Assembly: GCF_009830105.1 (NCBI RefSeq)
Contig: NZ_WURB01000006.1
Coordinates: 124,001-188,000, forward strand
Direction: 5' to 3'
Length of the DNA stretch: 64,000 nucleotides
From: Microvirga makkahensis
GTDB taxonomy: Bacteria > Pseudomonadota > Alphaproteobacteria > Rhizobiales > Beijerinckiaceae
A program made the translations under genes and the position numbers. Below, piece after piece: positions 52,936 through 64,000 of the stretch; position 1 is the first letter of the stretch; each line of letters opens with the position of its first letter. The notes beneath the pieces were generated by a model. The model saw only the letters and a program-made list of their open reading frames with translations, searched no databases and was not told the origin of the DNA.

Positions 52936-53955
52936 ATGAGTGAAGAAGTCACCCTCCCGCTGGACGAGGTCCGGCGCATCAGCATCGATGTTCTGAAAGC
53001 CGGCGGCCTCTCCGGCGACCATGCGCAGGCCATCGCGAGCGTCGTCTATGCGGGCCAGCGCGACGAGTGCCACTCCCACGGCCTGTACCGGCTCCTCGGC
53101 TGCGTGCGCTCGGTGAAGGAGGGCAAGGTCGATCCGGACGCGGTGCCGGAGGTGGTGGATCACGCGCCCGCCATCGTGCGCGTCGACGCCCGCTTCGGCT
53201 TCTCTCCGCTCGCCTTCGAGCGCGGCAGGCCGCTGCTCGTCGAGAAGGCGCGCAGGACCGGTCTCGCCGCCATGGCCATCAACAACTGCTTCCACTTTTC
53301 CGCCCTCTGGCCTGAGGTGGAGGCGATCGCCGCCGATGGACTCGTGGCGCTCGCCATGACGCCGAGCCACAGCTGGGTCGCGCCCGCGGGCGGCACGAAG
53401 CCCGTGTTCGGCACCAATCCGATCGCCTTCGCCTGGCCCCGTCCCGACGGACCGCCCTTCGTCTTCGATTTCGCCACCAGCGCCATCGCGCGCGGCGAGA
53501 TCGAGCTGCACCGGCGCGCGGGCAAGCCCATTCCCGCCGGCTGGGCCATCGACGGCGAGGGACATCCCACCACCGATCCGGCGGCGGCGCTCGCGGGCGC
53601 CATGCTCACCTTCGGCGGCCACAAGGGTTCGGCGCTGTCCGCGATGATCGAGCTGATGGCGGGTCCCCTGATCGGTGACATGACGAGCGCGGAATCCATG
53701 GCCTTCGACGAGGGCGTCGGCGCCGCCCCCTGCCATGGCGAGCTGATCCTCGCCTTCGATCCCACGGTGTTCCTCGGCGCCGACGCCGCGCGGCACGTGG
53801 CTCGCGCGGAGACGATGTTCGAGTCGATCGTGGGCCAGGGCGCACGCCTGCCGTCCCAGCGCCGCTACGAGGCGCGCGAGCGCAGCATGGCCAACGGCGT
53901 GCGCATTCCCAAGGCGCTCTACGACGACCTGCAGGCTCTCCTGCCGCGCCCATGA
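52936..53955 (+). CDS. Ldh-family imine reductase, probable delta1-pyrroline-2-carboxylate reductase
   Basis: A 339-residue malate/L-lactate dehydrogenase-2-family protein: SHGLYRLLG near residue 44 (catalytic His motif region), NNCFHFSALWPEVE, PVFGTNPIAFAWPRP, FDFATSAIARGEIELHRR, GGHKGSALSAMIELMAGPLIG. Members reduce cyclic imines such as delta1-pyrroline- or delta1-piperideine-2-carboxylate with NAD(P)H. It would take the product of the 3-hydroxyproline dehydratases to L-proline. The next gene starts at or just after its stop (TGA 53953-53955). Confidence 0.82.
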   Translation: MSEEVTLPLDEVRRISIDVLKAGGLSGDHAQAIASVVYAGQRDECHSHGLYRLLGCVRSVKEGKVDPDAVPEVVDHAPAIVRVDARFGFSPLAFERGRPLLVEKARRTGLAAMAINNCFHFSALWPEVEAIAADGLVALAMTPSHSWVAPAGGTKPVFGTNPIAFAWPRPDGPPFVFDFATSAIARGEIELHRRAGKPIPAGWAIDGEGHPTTDPAAALAGAMLTFGGHKGSALSAMIELMAGPLIGDMTSAESMAFDEGVGAAPCHGELILAFDPTVFLGADAARHVARAETMFESIVGQGARLPSQRRYEARERSMANGVRIPKALYDDLQALLPRP

Positions 53956-53966
53956 AAGGACATGTC

Positions 53967-55709
53967 ATGAGCGAAGCCGTTTTCTCGGGCATCGCCTTCG
54001 TTCATGGCAAGGCCACGGGCGAAATCATCGCCAGCGACGTGGAGCTGAGCTTCTGGGGCGGAGTCGATCCGGCGACCGGCGAGGTGATCGACCGGCACCA
54101 CCCCCTGAGCGGCCGCATCCTCACGGGCAGAATCCTCGCCATTCCGGGCGGACGCGGCTCCTGCTCGGGCAGCGGCGTGATCCTCGAACTGCTCCTCAAC
54201 GGCAAGGGCCCGGCGGCTATGATCGTGGAGCGCGCGGACGACATCCTGACGCTGGGCGTCGTGATCGCCGAGGAGGTCTTCGGAAAAGTCATTCCCGTCG
54301 TCGTGCTCGATCCGAAGGATTTCCGCCGGGTGACGGCGGCCCGCTACGCCCGCGTCGACGGCGATCGCGTCCTGTGCGGCGAGGCGCCCGAAGGCCTGAG
54401 CCCGAGAGAGGACGGCCGCCACCCTCCCAAGCCGATCGCGTCCCGCTTGGCGCTGACCGAGGCCGACCGGGCCCTCCTGAACGGCGCGCGCGGCAAGGCC
54501 GCGCAGGTGGCGATGAAGGTCGTTCTGCGCATGGCGGAACTGCAGGGCGCCGACCGGCTGATCGACGTGACCCAGGCCCATATCGACGGCTGCGTCTATA
54601 CGGGTCCCGGCTCCCTCAGATTCGCGCAGCAGCTGCGGGACTGGGGCGGGACGGTCGCCGTGCCGACGACGCTCAATTCCATTTCGGTCGATCATCGCCG
54701 CTGGCGTACGCAGGGCATCGATCCCGTATTCGGAGAGCCCGCGAGCCAGCTCGGCGACGCCTATGTGGACATGGGCGCAAAACCGACCTTCACCTGCGCG
54801 CCCTATCTCCTCGACAGCGCTCCCCGAAAAGGCGAGCAGATCGTCTGGGCGGAATCGAACGCCGTCGTCTATGCCAACAGCGTGCTCGGCGCGCGGACGA
54901 TGAAATACCCCGATTACCTCGACATCTGCATCGCGATCACGGGCCGCGCGCCCTTGGCCGGCTGCCACATCGAGAGCAGCCGTCGCGCCGCTCTGCGCGT
55001 CAACCTGCCGAGGCTCGAAAACCTCGACGATTCCTTCTATCCGCTGCTGGGCTACCATGTGGGCCTTCTGGCCGCGAACCGGATTCCCGTCATTGCGGGG
55101 CTGGAGCGGGCTTTTCCCTCGCAGGACGACTTGAAGGCCTTCGGCGCGGCCTTCGCCACCACGTCGAGCGCGCCGATGTTCCACATCCTCGGCGTGACGC
55201 CCGAGGCGGCGACGCTGAACGATGCCACCGGCGGAGCGGATGTTCCGGCCATCGACATCAGTCTCGAGAGCCTGGCCCGGAGCTGGGACGAGCTCAACAA
55301 CGCGCAGGATCCCTCCGTCGATCTCGTGTCGCTCGGGAATCCGCATTTCTCCTTGAACGAATGCGAGACGCTGGCCGATCTGTGCCGGGGCCGCACGAAG
55401 CATGAGAACGTGACGGTGATCGTCACCTGCGGCCGGGCCACCCACGACAAGGCGCGAGGGACAGGGGTTCTGCGGGAACTCGAACGCTTTGGCGTTCAGC
55501 TCGTCACCGATACCTGCTGGTGCATGATCATCGAGCCGGTGATTCCGCGGGCGGCCGCGACGATCATGACCAATTCGGGCAAATACGCCCATTACGGTCC
55601 CGGTCTCACGGGGCGGCGCTTCCACTTCGGGAGCCTCGCGGCCTGCGTCGAGGCCGCCTGCACCGGCGCCGCAGGCGGGCCGCGTCCTTCCTGGCTGCAG
55701 GTGGGCTGA
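53967..55709 (+). CDS. Fused aconitase X, probable cis-3-hydroxy-L-proline dehydratase
   Basis: A 580-residue single-chain aconitase X. The N-terminal swivel domain (VFSGIAFVHGKATGEIIASD, HHPLSGRILTGRILAIPGGRGSCSG) is joined to the large catalytic domain (ALTEADRALLNGARGKAAQ, RLIDVTQAHIDGCVYTGPGSL, YLDICIAITGRAPLAGCHIE, TDTCWCMIIEP). The cysteines can ligate the iron-sulfur centre. AcnX of this fused type has been characterised as cis-3-hydroxy-L-proline dehydratase, and the upstream reductase fits that use. An overlapping upstream ATG at 53952 is possible; the ATG at 53967 follows AAAGGAC. Confidence 0.83.
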   Translation: MSEAVFSGIAFVHGKATGEIIASDVELSFWGGVDPATGEVIDRHHPLSGRILTGRILAIPGGRGSCSGSGVILELLLNGKGPAAMIVERADDILTLGVVIAEEVFGKVIPVVVLDPKDFRRVTAARYARVDGDRVLCGEAPEGLSPREDGRHPPKPIASRLALTEADRALLNGARGKAAQVAMKVVLRMAELQGADRLIDVTQAHIDGCVYTGPGSLRFAQQLRDWGGTVAVPTTLNSISVDHRRWRTQGIDPVFGEPASQLGDAYVDMGAKPTFTCAPYLLDSAPRKGEQIVWAESNAVVYANSVLGARTMKYPDYLDICIAITGRAPLAGCHIESSRRAALRVNLPRLENLDDSFYPLLGYHVGLLAANRIPVIAGLERAFPSQDDLKAFGAAFATTSSAPMFHILGVTPEAATLNDATGGADVPAIDISLESLARSWDELNNAQDPSVDLVSLGNPHFSLNECETLADLCRGRTKHENVTVIVTCGRATHDKARGTGVLRELERFGVQLVTDTCWCMIIEPVIPRAAATIMTNSGKYAHYGPGLTGRRFHFGSLAACVEAACTGAAGGPRPSWLQVG

Positions 55710-55831
55710 GCGGAAAGGTTTCGAGGGCAGCCCCAGCCCAGCCTCAGTTCAGCCTCGCGCAAGCTCGCTTTGTCACAAGCGGGCTCGATGAGCCATGCCG
55801 AGCGGGTTTCGGCCCCTCCTCGAAACAGCAG

Positions 55832-56356
55832 ATGACAAAAGCCATTATCCCCACTCAACGCGAGATCTTCTTCGATCCCGATTCCCTCATCGTCTCGAAG
55901 ACCGACCTGAAAGGCCGGCTGACCTACACGAACAGGGCGTTCTGCGAGATAGCCGGCTACACGGAGATCGAGCTTCTGGGGCAGCCGCACAGCCTGATCC
56001 GCCATCCGGACATGCCGCGCGCGGTCTTCAAGCTCCTGTGGGATGCGATCCAGGACGGCCGCGAGGTCTTCGCCTATGTGAAGAACATCGCGCGCAACGG
56101 CGACCATTACTGGGTGTTCGCCCATGTGACGCCCTCCTACGACCGCAATCTGCAGGTCTGCGGCTTTCACTCCAACCGGCGCGTGCCGAAGCGGGACGTG
56201 GTGGAGAGGATCATCACGCCTTTCTACGCCGAACTCAGCCGCATCGAGTCCTCCTTCCGCAATGCCAAGGAGGGGCTCGCGGCATCCCATGGGCATCTCA
56301 TGAAAACCGCCACCGCGAACAAGGCCAGCTATGATGAATTTGTCTTCTCTCTCTAA
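55832..56356 (+). CDS. PAS-domain sensor protein, partner of the adjacent chemoreceptor
   Basis: A 174-residue soluble protein with one PAS domain of the Aer type: [60 protein letters not shown] and [19 protein letters not shown] binding is inferred from the Aer-like sequence. The C-terminal 70 residues form helices. The 3' end overlaps the following chemoreceptor gene by 26 bases in another frame. This resembles the CetB half of the Campylobacter CetA/CetB energy-taxis pair. Confidence 0.78.
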   Translation: MTKAIIPTQREIFFDPDSLIVSKTDLKGRLTYTNRAFCEIAGYTEIELLGQPHSLIRHPDMPRAVFKLLWDAIQDGREVFAYVKNIARNGDHYWVFAHVTPSYDRNLQVCGFHSNRRVPKRDVVERIITPFYAELSRIESSFRNAKEGLAASHGHLMKTATANKASYDEFVFSL

Positions 56357-57707
56357 GGCAAGCATCGGTTTTGCCGTGGCGGCCATCGCGGTGACCGGGC
56401 AGGCTGTCGCCTCCCTCGTCAGCGGCTCGATGCCGTCGGTCGCCGTGCTCGTCGCGGATGCCGGCTTCATCTTCGGCGCATTGATGCTGCTGCGCTCCTA
56501 TCGCGCGATCGCGACGGCCACCGACATCATCGACCGCATCGGCCACGGCGATTTCGAGGCGCGGATCATCGGCAGCCGGGAAGGCGGGGCGCTCGGCAGG
56601 CTCCATGGCACGATCAACGATGCGACGGACCGGGTCGACGCCTATATCCGCGAATCCTCGGCGGCCATGAACGCCATCCGCAACAATCAATATTTCCGGC
56701 GCATCCTGCCGGACGGGTTTCATGGGGCGCTGCTCCAGGGTGCAACCATCATCAGCGAGGCCTCGCACGTGATCGAGAGGCGCCTGGCGGCCTTCAACCA
56801 CTCGACGGCGGAGTTCGAGCAGGCGATCAATACGATCGTCCAGGCGCTCTCCGATTCCTCGCGGAACATGAGCACCATGGCGACAGCGCTCCAGGAGGGC
56901 GCCACCCTCACCGACAACCGCACCGCCCTCGTCGCGGCGACCGCGGCCGAGATGGCGGCGAACGTGCAGACCGTCGCGGCGGCCGTGACGCAGCTCGCCG
57001 CGTCCGCGCAGGAGATCGGCACGGAGGCCGATCATTCCGCCACGCGCGCCCGCCAAGCGGCGGAGGAGGCCCGGTCCACCGCTGACATCGTCAACAGCCT
57101 GAACAATGCGGTGGAGCGGATCAGCACTGTGGTAGGCCTCATCACCAGCATCGCGGAGCAGACCAACCTTCTGGCCCTGAACGCCACCATCGAGGCTGCC
57201 CGCGCGGGCGAGGCCGGGCGCGGTTTCGCCGTCGTGGCGCAGGAGGTCAAGGCGCTCGCCACCCAGACCGCCAAGGCGACGGAAGAGATCACTCACGAAA
57301 TCGCGGAACTGCGTTCCGCCTCCACCTCGGCCGTGTCCGCCGTGGCCGAGATCTCCACCATCGTGGCGGATATCGACCTGGCCACCTCGCGCATCGCCCA
57401 GAGCATTGCCGGCCAGACTGCCGCCACCGCCGAGATCGCGCGCAGCGTCGAGCAGACCTCGGTGGGAACGCAGGGGGTGACGGAGAACATCCAGAGCGTG
57501 AGCCAGAACACGGCGGAGACCAAGCATCTGGCGGGTTCCGTGCTCGACACCTCGCGGCAGCTCGCCATCCAGGGCGATCACCTGGCTGACGAGGTGCGGA
57601 CGTTCCTGGTAGCGCTGCGCCGCGGTCCCATGGACCGCCGGCAGAACGAGCTCGGCACGGATACGCAGGAAGAGAGCCGGACGCGCGCGCTTCCGCGCGC
57701 GGCCTGA
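56331..57707 (+). CDS. Methyl-accepting chemotaxis protein without a periplasmic domain
   Basis: A 458-residue chemoreceptor. Two closely spaced membrane helices (about residues 10-32 and 37-58) leave almost no periplasmic loop; a HAMP-like region (60-115) and a long signalling coiled coil follow. The kinase-contact tip [20 protein letters not shown] is intact. No C-terminal CheR pentapeptide is visible. Lack of an own sensory domain, with the PAS protein encoded by an overlapping gene just upstream, suggests the two act as one energy-taxis receptor. Confidence 0.83.
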   Translation: MMNLSSLSKASIGFAVAAIAVTGQAVASLVSGSMPSVAVLVADAGFIFGALMLLRSYRAIATATDIIDRIGHGDFEARIIGSREGGALGRLHGTINDATDRVDAYIRESSAAMNAIRNNQYFRRILPDGFHGALLQGATIISEASHVIERRLAAFNHSTAEFEQAINTIVQALSDSSRNMSTMATALQEGATLTDNRTALVAATAAEMAANVQTVAAAVTQLAASAQEIGTEADHSATRARQAAEEARSTADIVNSLNNAVERISTVVGLITSIAEQTNLLALNATIEAARAGEAGRGFAVVAQEVKALATQTAKATEEITHEIAELRSASTSAVSAVAEISTIVADIDLATSRIAQSIAGQTAATAEIARSVEQTSVGTQGVTENIQSVSQNTAETKHLAGSVLDTSRQLAIQGDHLADEVRTFLVALRRGPMDRRQNELGTDTQEESRTRALPRAA

Positions 57708-57723
57708 CGGCGTCTCGCAAACG

Positions 57724-57757
57724 AAAGGCCCGCCCTCCGAAGGAAGGCGGGCCTTTT
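57724..57757. terminator. Bidirectional terminator between the MCP and gyrB genes
   Basis: A perfect 11-bp stem AAAGGCCCGCC/GGCGGGCCTTT with an 11-base loop lies between the convergent MCP and gyrB genes, followed by a T-run on the plus strand and preceded by an A-run. It can serve both directions. Confidence 0.75.
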
Positions 57758-57818
57758 CCAAAAGTCCGCGCCGGGACCGGGGCCGGGCCCCCGAGAGGGC
57801 ATTCTCCGGAGCGGTCCC

Positions 57819-60308
<2,490 letters not shown>

Positions 60309-60400
60309 TCAGATATTTAGTGACGATTGGTTGAAATTTCACCCCCGCGCGCATACGCGCGCGTGGTTCGGGGCGGAAAAATCCACGGAAAAGTGCCGTT

Positions 60401-60628
60401 TCAGGGTCTTCGAGGGGCGGTTCTTTGTCTCAGGAGGCGGCGGAGGCTCCTCAGGGCGAGAAGGCCGAAAACGAGCGCCGACGCTCCCCGGATCGGGCCT
60501 GCCGCTTCCGTCGTCACACCTGCTTCCGTATCGTAACAGCGGCCAAGCGCGTTGAAACAGTCCCGCCAGCGCCAGTAACGCTCATGAAAGGCGCAGGCAC
60601 AGGCAAGGCAAGAGCACGACCAGAGCAC
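60401..60628 (-). CDS. Possible small membrane-associated protein (75 aa, GTG start)
   Basis: A frame of 75 codons starting with a GTG at 60628, in the gap between gyrB and the LysE gene. It has a short Cys/Leu-rich beginning, the aromatic segment HERYWRWRDCFNALGRCYD, and a hydrophobic stretch ASALVFGLLALRSLRRLLRQ. The aromatic/cysteine pattern with a membrane helix looks protein-like, unlike typical shadow frames. No ribosome site is clear, and a hydrophobic run in an alternative frame just upstream could mean a frameshift. The rest of 60246-60400 shows no gene and presumably holds the gyrB promoter. Confidence 0.35.
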   Translation of the reverse strand: MLWSCSCLACACAFHERYWRWRDCFNALGRCYDTEAGVTTEAAGPIRGASALVFGLLALRSLRRLLRQRTAPRRP

Positions 60629-60663
60629 GACCGGAGCAGAAAGCGGGCGATTGCCGGCACCGG

Positions 60664-61278
60664 TCAGCGGGCCGCCACGGCTGCCGCCGCACCGGCCATG
60701 ACCATTCCCGTGAAGCGGTTGAGAACGCGGATGGCGCCGGGACTGGTGAAGAGCCGACGGGCGCGGCTTGCAAGCGCGATATAGCCGCCGAACACCACCG
60801 CCAGAACGGCCAGGGTGGCGAGGGCGAGTTCCGCATAGCCCAATACCGTGATCCGTGTGAGATCGAGGAACGTGGGCAGAAGCGCCAGGTAGAACACCAT
60901 GGTCTTCGGATTGCCCAGGCTGAGCGCCAGCCCGCCCAGCAGAAGCCTGGCCGGATGCTCGGCCCTCTTCTCGGCTTCGACCTCCCGCGTCGTGGCGGGG
61001 GCCGTCCAGAGCTTGTACGCGAGATAGAGCAGATAGGCAGCACCGGCGTATTTGATCGCTAGGAAAACCTCGTGAAAGGTCTGGGCCAGGGCGGCAAGAC
61101 CCAGGACCGCGAAGGTGAGCCACACCACGTCGCCCACCGCGATCCCGATGCTGAACGATAGGGCTTCCTTCGGGCCGCGCCCGAGCACCCGCGCCACGAT
61201 GGCGGCGATCCCGGGCCCTGGAGAGGCGGCGGCGATGAAGAGAGCGGACGAGAACAGGATCAGACCTGCGGGTTCCAT
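60664..61278 (-). CDS. LysE/RhtB family amino-acid exporter
   Basis: A 204-residue protein with six membrane helices: LILFSSALFIAAASPGPGIAAIVARVLGRG (the family start with the PGP motif), GIAVGDVVWLTFAVLGLA, AIKYAGAAYLLYLAYKLW and GLALSLGNPKTMVFYLALLP. LysE/RhtB proteins export amino acids such as lysine, threonine or homoserine lactone. The start at 61278 fits the family N-terminus; the longer open frame upstream is antisense to no gene and unlikely to be translated. Confidence 0.88.
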   Translation of the reverse strand: MEPAGLILFSSALFIAAASPGPGIAAIVARVLGRGPKEALSFSIGIAVGDVVWLTFAVLGLAALAQTFHEVFLAIKYAGAAYLLYLAYKLWTAPATTREVEAEKRAEHPARLLLGGLALSLGNPKTMVFYLALLPTFLDLTRITVLGYAELALATLAVLAVVFGGYIALASRARRLFTSPGAIRVLNRFTGMVMAGAAAAVAAR

Positions 61279-61343
61279 GGCGATCACCGGCTCATGAAAT
61301 GGTGTTGCGGATTGCTCATAGGCCGGAACAGCCTTCCACGCCA

Positions 61344-62504
61344 TCAGAAAGTTGTGATGTGTTCGATCACACCGGGGGAGACCTGGAGCACATCCGCCCG
61401 GCCTCCGAGCTCGGTGAAGAGGCTCGGATCCGCGCCTGTCATCCAGACCTGTCCACCCAGCTTCTCCAGCGCCGCAAAGAGGCCCGCGCGGCGACGCGGA
61501 TCGAGATGGGCCGCCACCTCGTCCAGGAGCACGAAAGGGGCAATGCCGCTCATGCTGGCGACCAGCTGCGCATGGGCGAGCACGAGGCCGATCAGGAGCG
61601 CCTTCTGCTCCCCGGTGGACGCGGTATTGGCCGCAATGCCCTTGGGACCATGGCGCACGAGCAGGTCGGATGCCTGTGGCCCCACGAGGGTGCGTCCGGC
61701 AGCACGGTCGCGGGCGCGGTTGTCGCGCAGGATCGCACGGTAGCGATCCTCCGCATCGACGGCGGGAAGCGTCGAGACCAGCATGTCGATCTCGCCCTCG
61801 AGGCCCATTGTGGCGAAGGGGAAGGGGGAGTTCTCCTCCCGCGTTTCCAGGATCAGGGCGGCAAGCCTCTCCACGGTCTCGCGCCGGGCCGCCGCCACCG
61901 CAATGGCGAGTTCCGCCACTTCGCGTTCCAGGGCATCGAGCCAGAGCCGGTCGTCGGGGGTCTCCTCCAGCACGCGGTTGCGGGAGCGCAGGGCGCGCTC
62001 CAGCGCATTCACGCGGGTGCCGTGCTCCGCATCCACCGCGAGCACCAAGCGGTCGAGGAAGCGGCGGCGGTCGCCGGCGGGCCCACGAAACAGCGCATCG
62101 AGGTCGGGCGTGAGCCAAACGACCCGCAGGAACTCGGCAAAGGCCGTCGGCGAGGAGGCCGCCATGCCGTCGATGCGGCAGAGGCGCGAGGCGCGGCCGG
62201 CTTCGCCTTGCGGTTCAAGCCCCGTGCCGAGCCGATGCTCGCCGTAAGGAGCATCGAGGGTGATGGAAACCGCGAACGAGCCCGGACCATCCTGGCGCGC
62301 CATATCGCCGAGCTCCGCGCGGCGCAGGCCCCGCCCGGGCATGAAGAGAGAGATCGCCTCGAGCACGTTGGTCTTGCCGGCCCCGTTCTCGCCCACGAGC
62401 GCCACGAGCTGGCGTGACACGGGAAGGTCCAGGTTCGCATAGGTGCGGAAATCCTGGAGAATCAGGCGGACGATTCGGGAAGCGGCGACGGGAGAGAAGG
62501 ACAT
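61344..62504 (-). CDS. recF: DNA replication/repair protein RecF
   Basis: A 386-residue SMC-like ATPase. Walker A GENGAGKTNVLEAISLF is near residue 40, the helical middle is followed by the signature STGEQKALLIGLVLAHA, and the Walker B is PFVLLDEVAAHLD. RecF binds gapped DNA and, with RecO/RecR, loads RecA. It lies between dnaN (upstream on the minus strand, 235-base gap) and the LysE gene. Confidence 0.93.
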   Translation of the reverse strand: MSFSPVAASRIVRLILQDFRTYANLDLPVSRQLVALVGENGAGKTNVLEAISLFMPGRGLRRAELGDMARQDGPGSFAVSITLDAPYGEHRLGTGLEPQGEAGRASRLCRIDGMAASSPTAFAEFLRVVWLTPDLDALFRGPAGDRRRFLDRLVLAVDAEHGTRVNALERALRSRNRVLEETPDDRLWLDALEREVAELAIAVAAARRETVERLAALILETREENSPFPFATMGLEGEIDMLVSTLPAVDAEDRYRAILRDNRARDRAAGRTLVGPQASDLLVRHGPKGIAANTASTGEQKALLIGLVLAHAQLVASMSGIAPFVLLDEVAAHLDPRRRAGLFAALEKLGGQVWMTGADPSLFTELGGRADVLQVSPGVIEHITTF

Positions 62505-62585
62505 GCGCTCCCTTCTTTCAGGAGCGGACGCGAAAGATCAAGCGCTGGCACGGTCAACGCGCGTTTCTCATGATTGCGAGTCCTT

Positions 62586-62622
62586 CATCGTTGCGGCCGG
62601 GGCAAGCCCGGCCGCAACGATG
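62586..62622. repeat. Perfect 16-bp inverted repeat between recF and dnaN
   Basis: CATCGTTGCGGCCGGG and CCCGGCCGCAACGATG are exact reverse complements separated by GCAAG. It is the most perfect of the GC-rich REP-like palindromes seen here. It lacks a T-run, so a terminator role is uncertain. The rest of the 235-base recF-dnaN gap shows no gene. Confidence 0.7.
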
Positions 62623-62739
62623 CGAGAAGCGTAGTGCCTCAAGCGAGCGCCGTCACCGCCCAAGGCCGGGGGCGACGTGGAGTTTAGTCTGGAGACGATG
62701 CCGGATCGGTCGAGGCTGCCCGGGATGATGTTGTGACAC

Positions 62740-63858
62740 CTACACGCGCATCGGCATCAGAACGTAGAGCGCGGCTGCGCCCTCGCGGTCTTGGATGACG
62801 GTGGGCGAGCCGGGATCGGCGAGCTTGAACAGGGCGGTGTCGCCGTCGAGCTGGGCCGTGATATCGAGAAGGTAGCGGGCATTGAAGCCGATATCGATCG
62901 GAGCGGCGTCGTAATCGACTTCGATCTCTTCCGTCGCGCTGCCGGAATCCGGGTTGTTGACGGTCAGCGTCAGGCGTCCGTCGGCGAGCGCCAGCTTCAC
63001 GGCACGGCCACGTTCCGAGGAGATCGTCGAGACGCGGTCGACCGCCTTGGCGAAGTCGCCGCGCTCGACCACGAGGATCTTGTCGTTGCCGGCCGGAATG
63101 ACGCGCTGGTAGTCGGGGAAGGTGCCGTCGATCAGCTTGGAGGTCAGCACCACACCGTCGAAGGTCAGGCGGACCTTCGCGGAGGAGAGCTCCACGGAGA
63201 TGTTCTCCGAACCGTCCTCGACGAGCTTGACGATCTCGGCCACGGCCTTCCGGGGGACGATCACGCCGGGCATGCCTTCCGATCCGGCGGGGGCAGGGAG
63301 CTCCACGCGGGCGAGGCGATGGCCGTCGGTAGCGACCGCACGCATCATGAGCGCGCCGCCCACATCCAGCGTGTGGAGATAGATGCCGTTGAGGTAATAG
63401 CGGGTCTCTTCCGTCGAGATCGCGAACTGCGTCTTCTCGATCAGGCGCTTCAGATCGCTGGCCGCCAAGGTGAAACGGTGCGGGAGGTCGCCGGCGGCGA
63501 GATCCGGAAAGTCGCTTTCCGGCAAGGCCTGAAGCATGAAGCGCGAGCGGCCCGAGCGGATCTGCATCTGGCCCATATCCGCCGTCATCTCCAGCGACAC
63601 CTGCGCACCCTCGGGCAGCTTTCGCACGATATCGTAGATCATGTAGGCGGGCACCGTGGTCGAGCCTGCCTCCGTGATCTCGGCGGGGATCGTCTCCGTC
63701 ACCTCGATATCCAGGTCGGTCGCGCGCAGACGTAAAGCGCCGTCCTCGGCGCGCAGCAGCACGTTCGACAGGATCGGGATGGTGTTGCGGCGCTCGACGA
63801 CGCGGTGCACGTGCCCCAGCGCCTTCAAAAGAGCGGCGCGCTCAACAGTAACTCTCAT
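62740..63858 (-). CDS. dnaN: DNA polymerase III beta subunit (sliding clamp)
   Basis: A 372-residue clamp protein. It starts MRVTVERAALLKALGHVHRV, then VERRNTIPILSNVLL, and finishes DREGAAALYVLMPMRV, the conserved C-terminal MPMR peptide. Three tandem clamp domains are visible by length and motif. It tethers DNA polymerase III to DNA. The ATG at 63858 gives the family N-terminus. The upstream 142 bases to the window edge hold no gene apart from a GC-rich hairpin near 63975-63996, and dnaA may lie beyond. Confidence 0.95.
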   Translation of the reverse strand: MRVTVERAALLKALGHVHRVVERRNTIPILSNVLLRAEDGALRLRATDLDIEVTETIPAEITEAGSTTVPAYMIYDIVRKLPEGAQVSLEMTADMGQMQIRSGRSRFMLQALPESDFPDLAAGDLPHRFTLAASDLKRLIEKTQFAISTEETRYYLNGIYLHTLDVGGALMMRAVATDGHRLARVELPAPAGSEGMPGVIVPRKAVAEIVKLVEDGSENISVELSSAKVRLTFDGVVLTSKLIDGTFPDYQRVIPAGNDKILVVERGDFAKAVDRVSTISSERGRAVKLALADGRLTLTVNNPDSGSATEEIEVDYDAAPIDIGFNARYLLDITAQLDGDTALFKLADPGSPTVIQDREGAAALYVLMPMRV

Positions 63859-64000
63859 AAGGCGACACCTATTGTCGGTGAAATTCTTGGCCTGCCGCCG
63901 GCGCGACAAGCGGGGCGGCAAGATTGGCGTTTGTTTTCGGAGAAAGCAAGGCCACCGGCATCCGGCGGGGGCTCAACCGGGGCGTTTGCGGCCCCGGCGC

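Overview
The window is about 64 kb of GC-rich chromosomal DNA from an alphaproteobacterium, most likely a member of the Hyphomicrobiales (Rhizobiales) near Microvirga or Methylobacterium. The placement rests on gene content: an ActS/ActR (RegB/RegA) redox pair, an intracellular PHB depolymerase, MmcB, a frameshifted host-attachment-type protein, a Bcr/CflA exporter, UdgX with its radical-SAM partner, and a dnaN-recF-gyrB block at the right end. That block suggests the replication-origin region lies nearby. No rRNA, tRNA, CRISPR array, intact IS element or prophage was seen, so this is chromosomal backbone with small accessory patches.

Layout. 0-5 kb: end of a WecA/MraY-type glycosyltransferase gene, a UDP-sugar epimerase, a metallo-beta-lactamase-fold hydrolase and an ABC exporter whose ATPase motifs are eroded. 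5-13 kb: TPR, YkvA and MmcB genes, the redox two-component pair, PhaZ, a YgjP-type metalloprotease and an MFS exporter. 12.6-13.2 kb: a gene-poor patch with dispersed palindromes and an RTX remnant. 13-25 kb: a class A penicillin-binding protein, a Na+/H+-type antiporter, an SOS-box-preceded operon (radical SAM, a 44-residue small ORF, UdgX), a PRC-barrel protein, OsmC, GNAT, then PAP2, RecX and a YcaQ/AlkX-type glycosylase. 25-43 kb: DHA2 exporter, HerA-like ATPase, M20 amidohydrolase, ring-cleaving dioxygenase-like VOC protein, a molybdopterin-fold periplasmic protein with a GGDEF/EAL protein, a divergent QueD homologue, OmpV, the broken host-attachment gene, TauE, a Clp1-like P-loop protein, an esterase, BON, HNH and patatin genes, and an HxlR/VOC/YciI cluster with two decayed neighbours.

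44-56 kb is the clearest metabolic unit: a probable hydroxyproline catabolic cluster. It holds a GntR/FCD regulator, a DapA-family deaminase, a Cys/Cys 4-hydroxyproline epimerase, an FAD dehydrogenase, a four-gene polar amino-acid ABC importer, a second proline-racemase-family enzyme with Ser/Thr at the catalytic positions, an Ldh-family imine reductase and a fused aconitase X. It appears to combine routes for 4-hydroxy- and 3-hydroxyproline. Two near-perfect 12-bp palindromes, one in the divergent regulator/dapA promoter and one before the importer, are candidate operators.

At 55.8-57.7 kb lies a split PAS/MCP pair resembling a bipartite energy-taxis receptor. The right end holds gyrB, a possible small membrane-protein gene, a LysE exporter, recF and dnaN. 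A dispersed palindrome family (core TAGCGCATCGTGCGG) recurs through the window, and at four places its edge supplies the TAG stop codon of the preceding gene.
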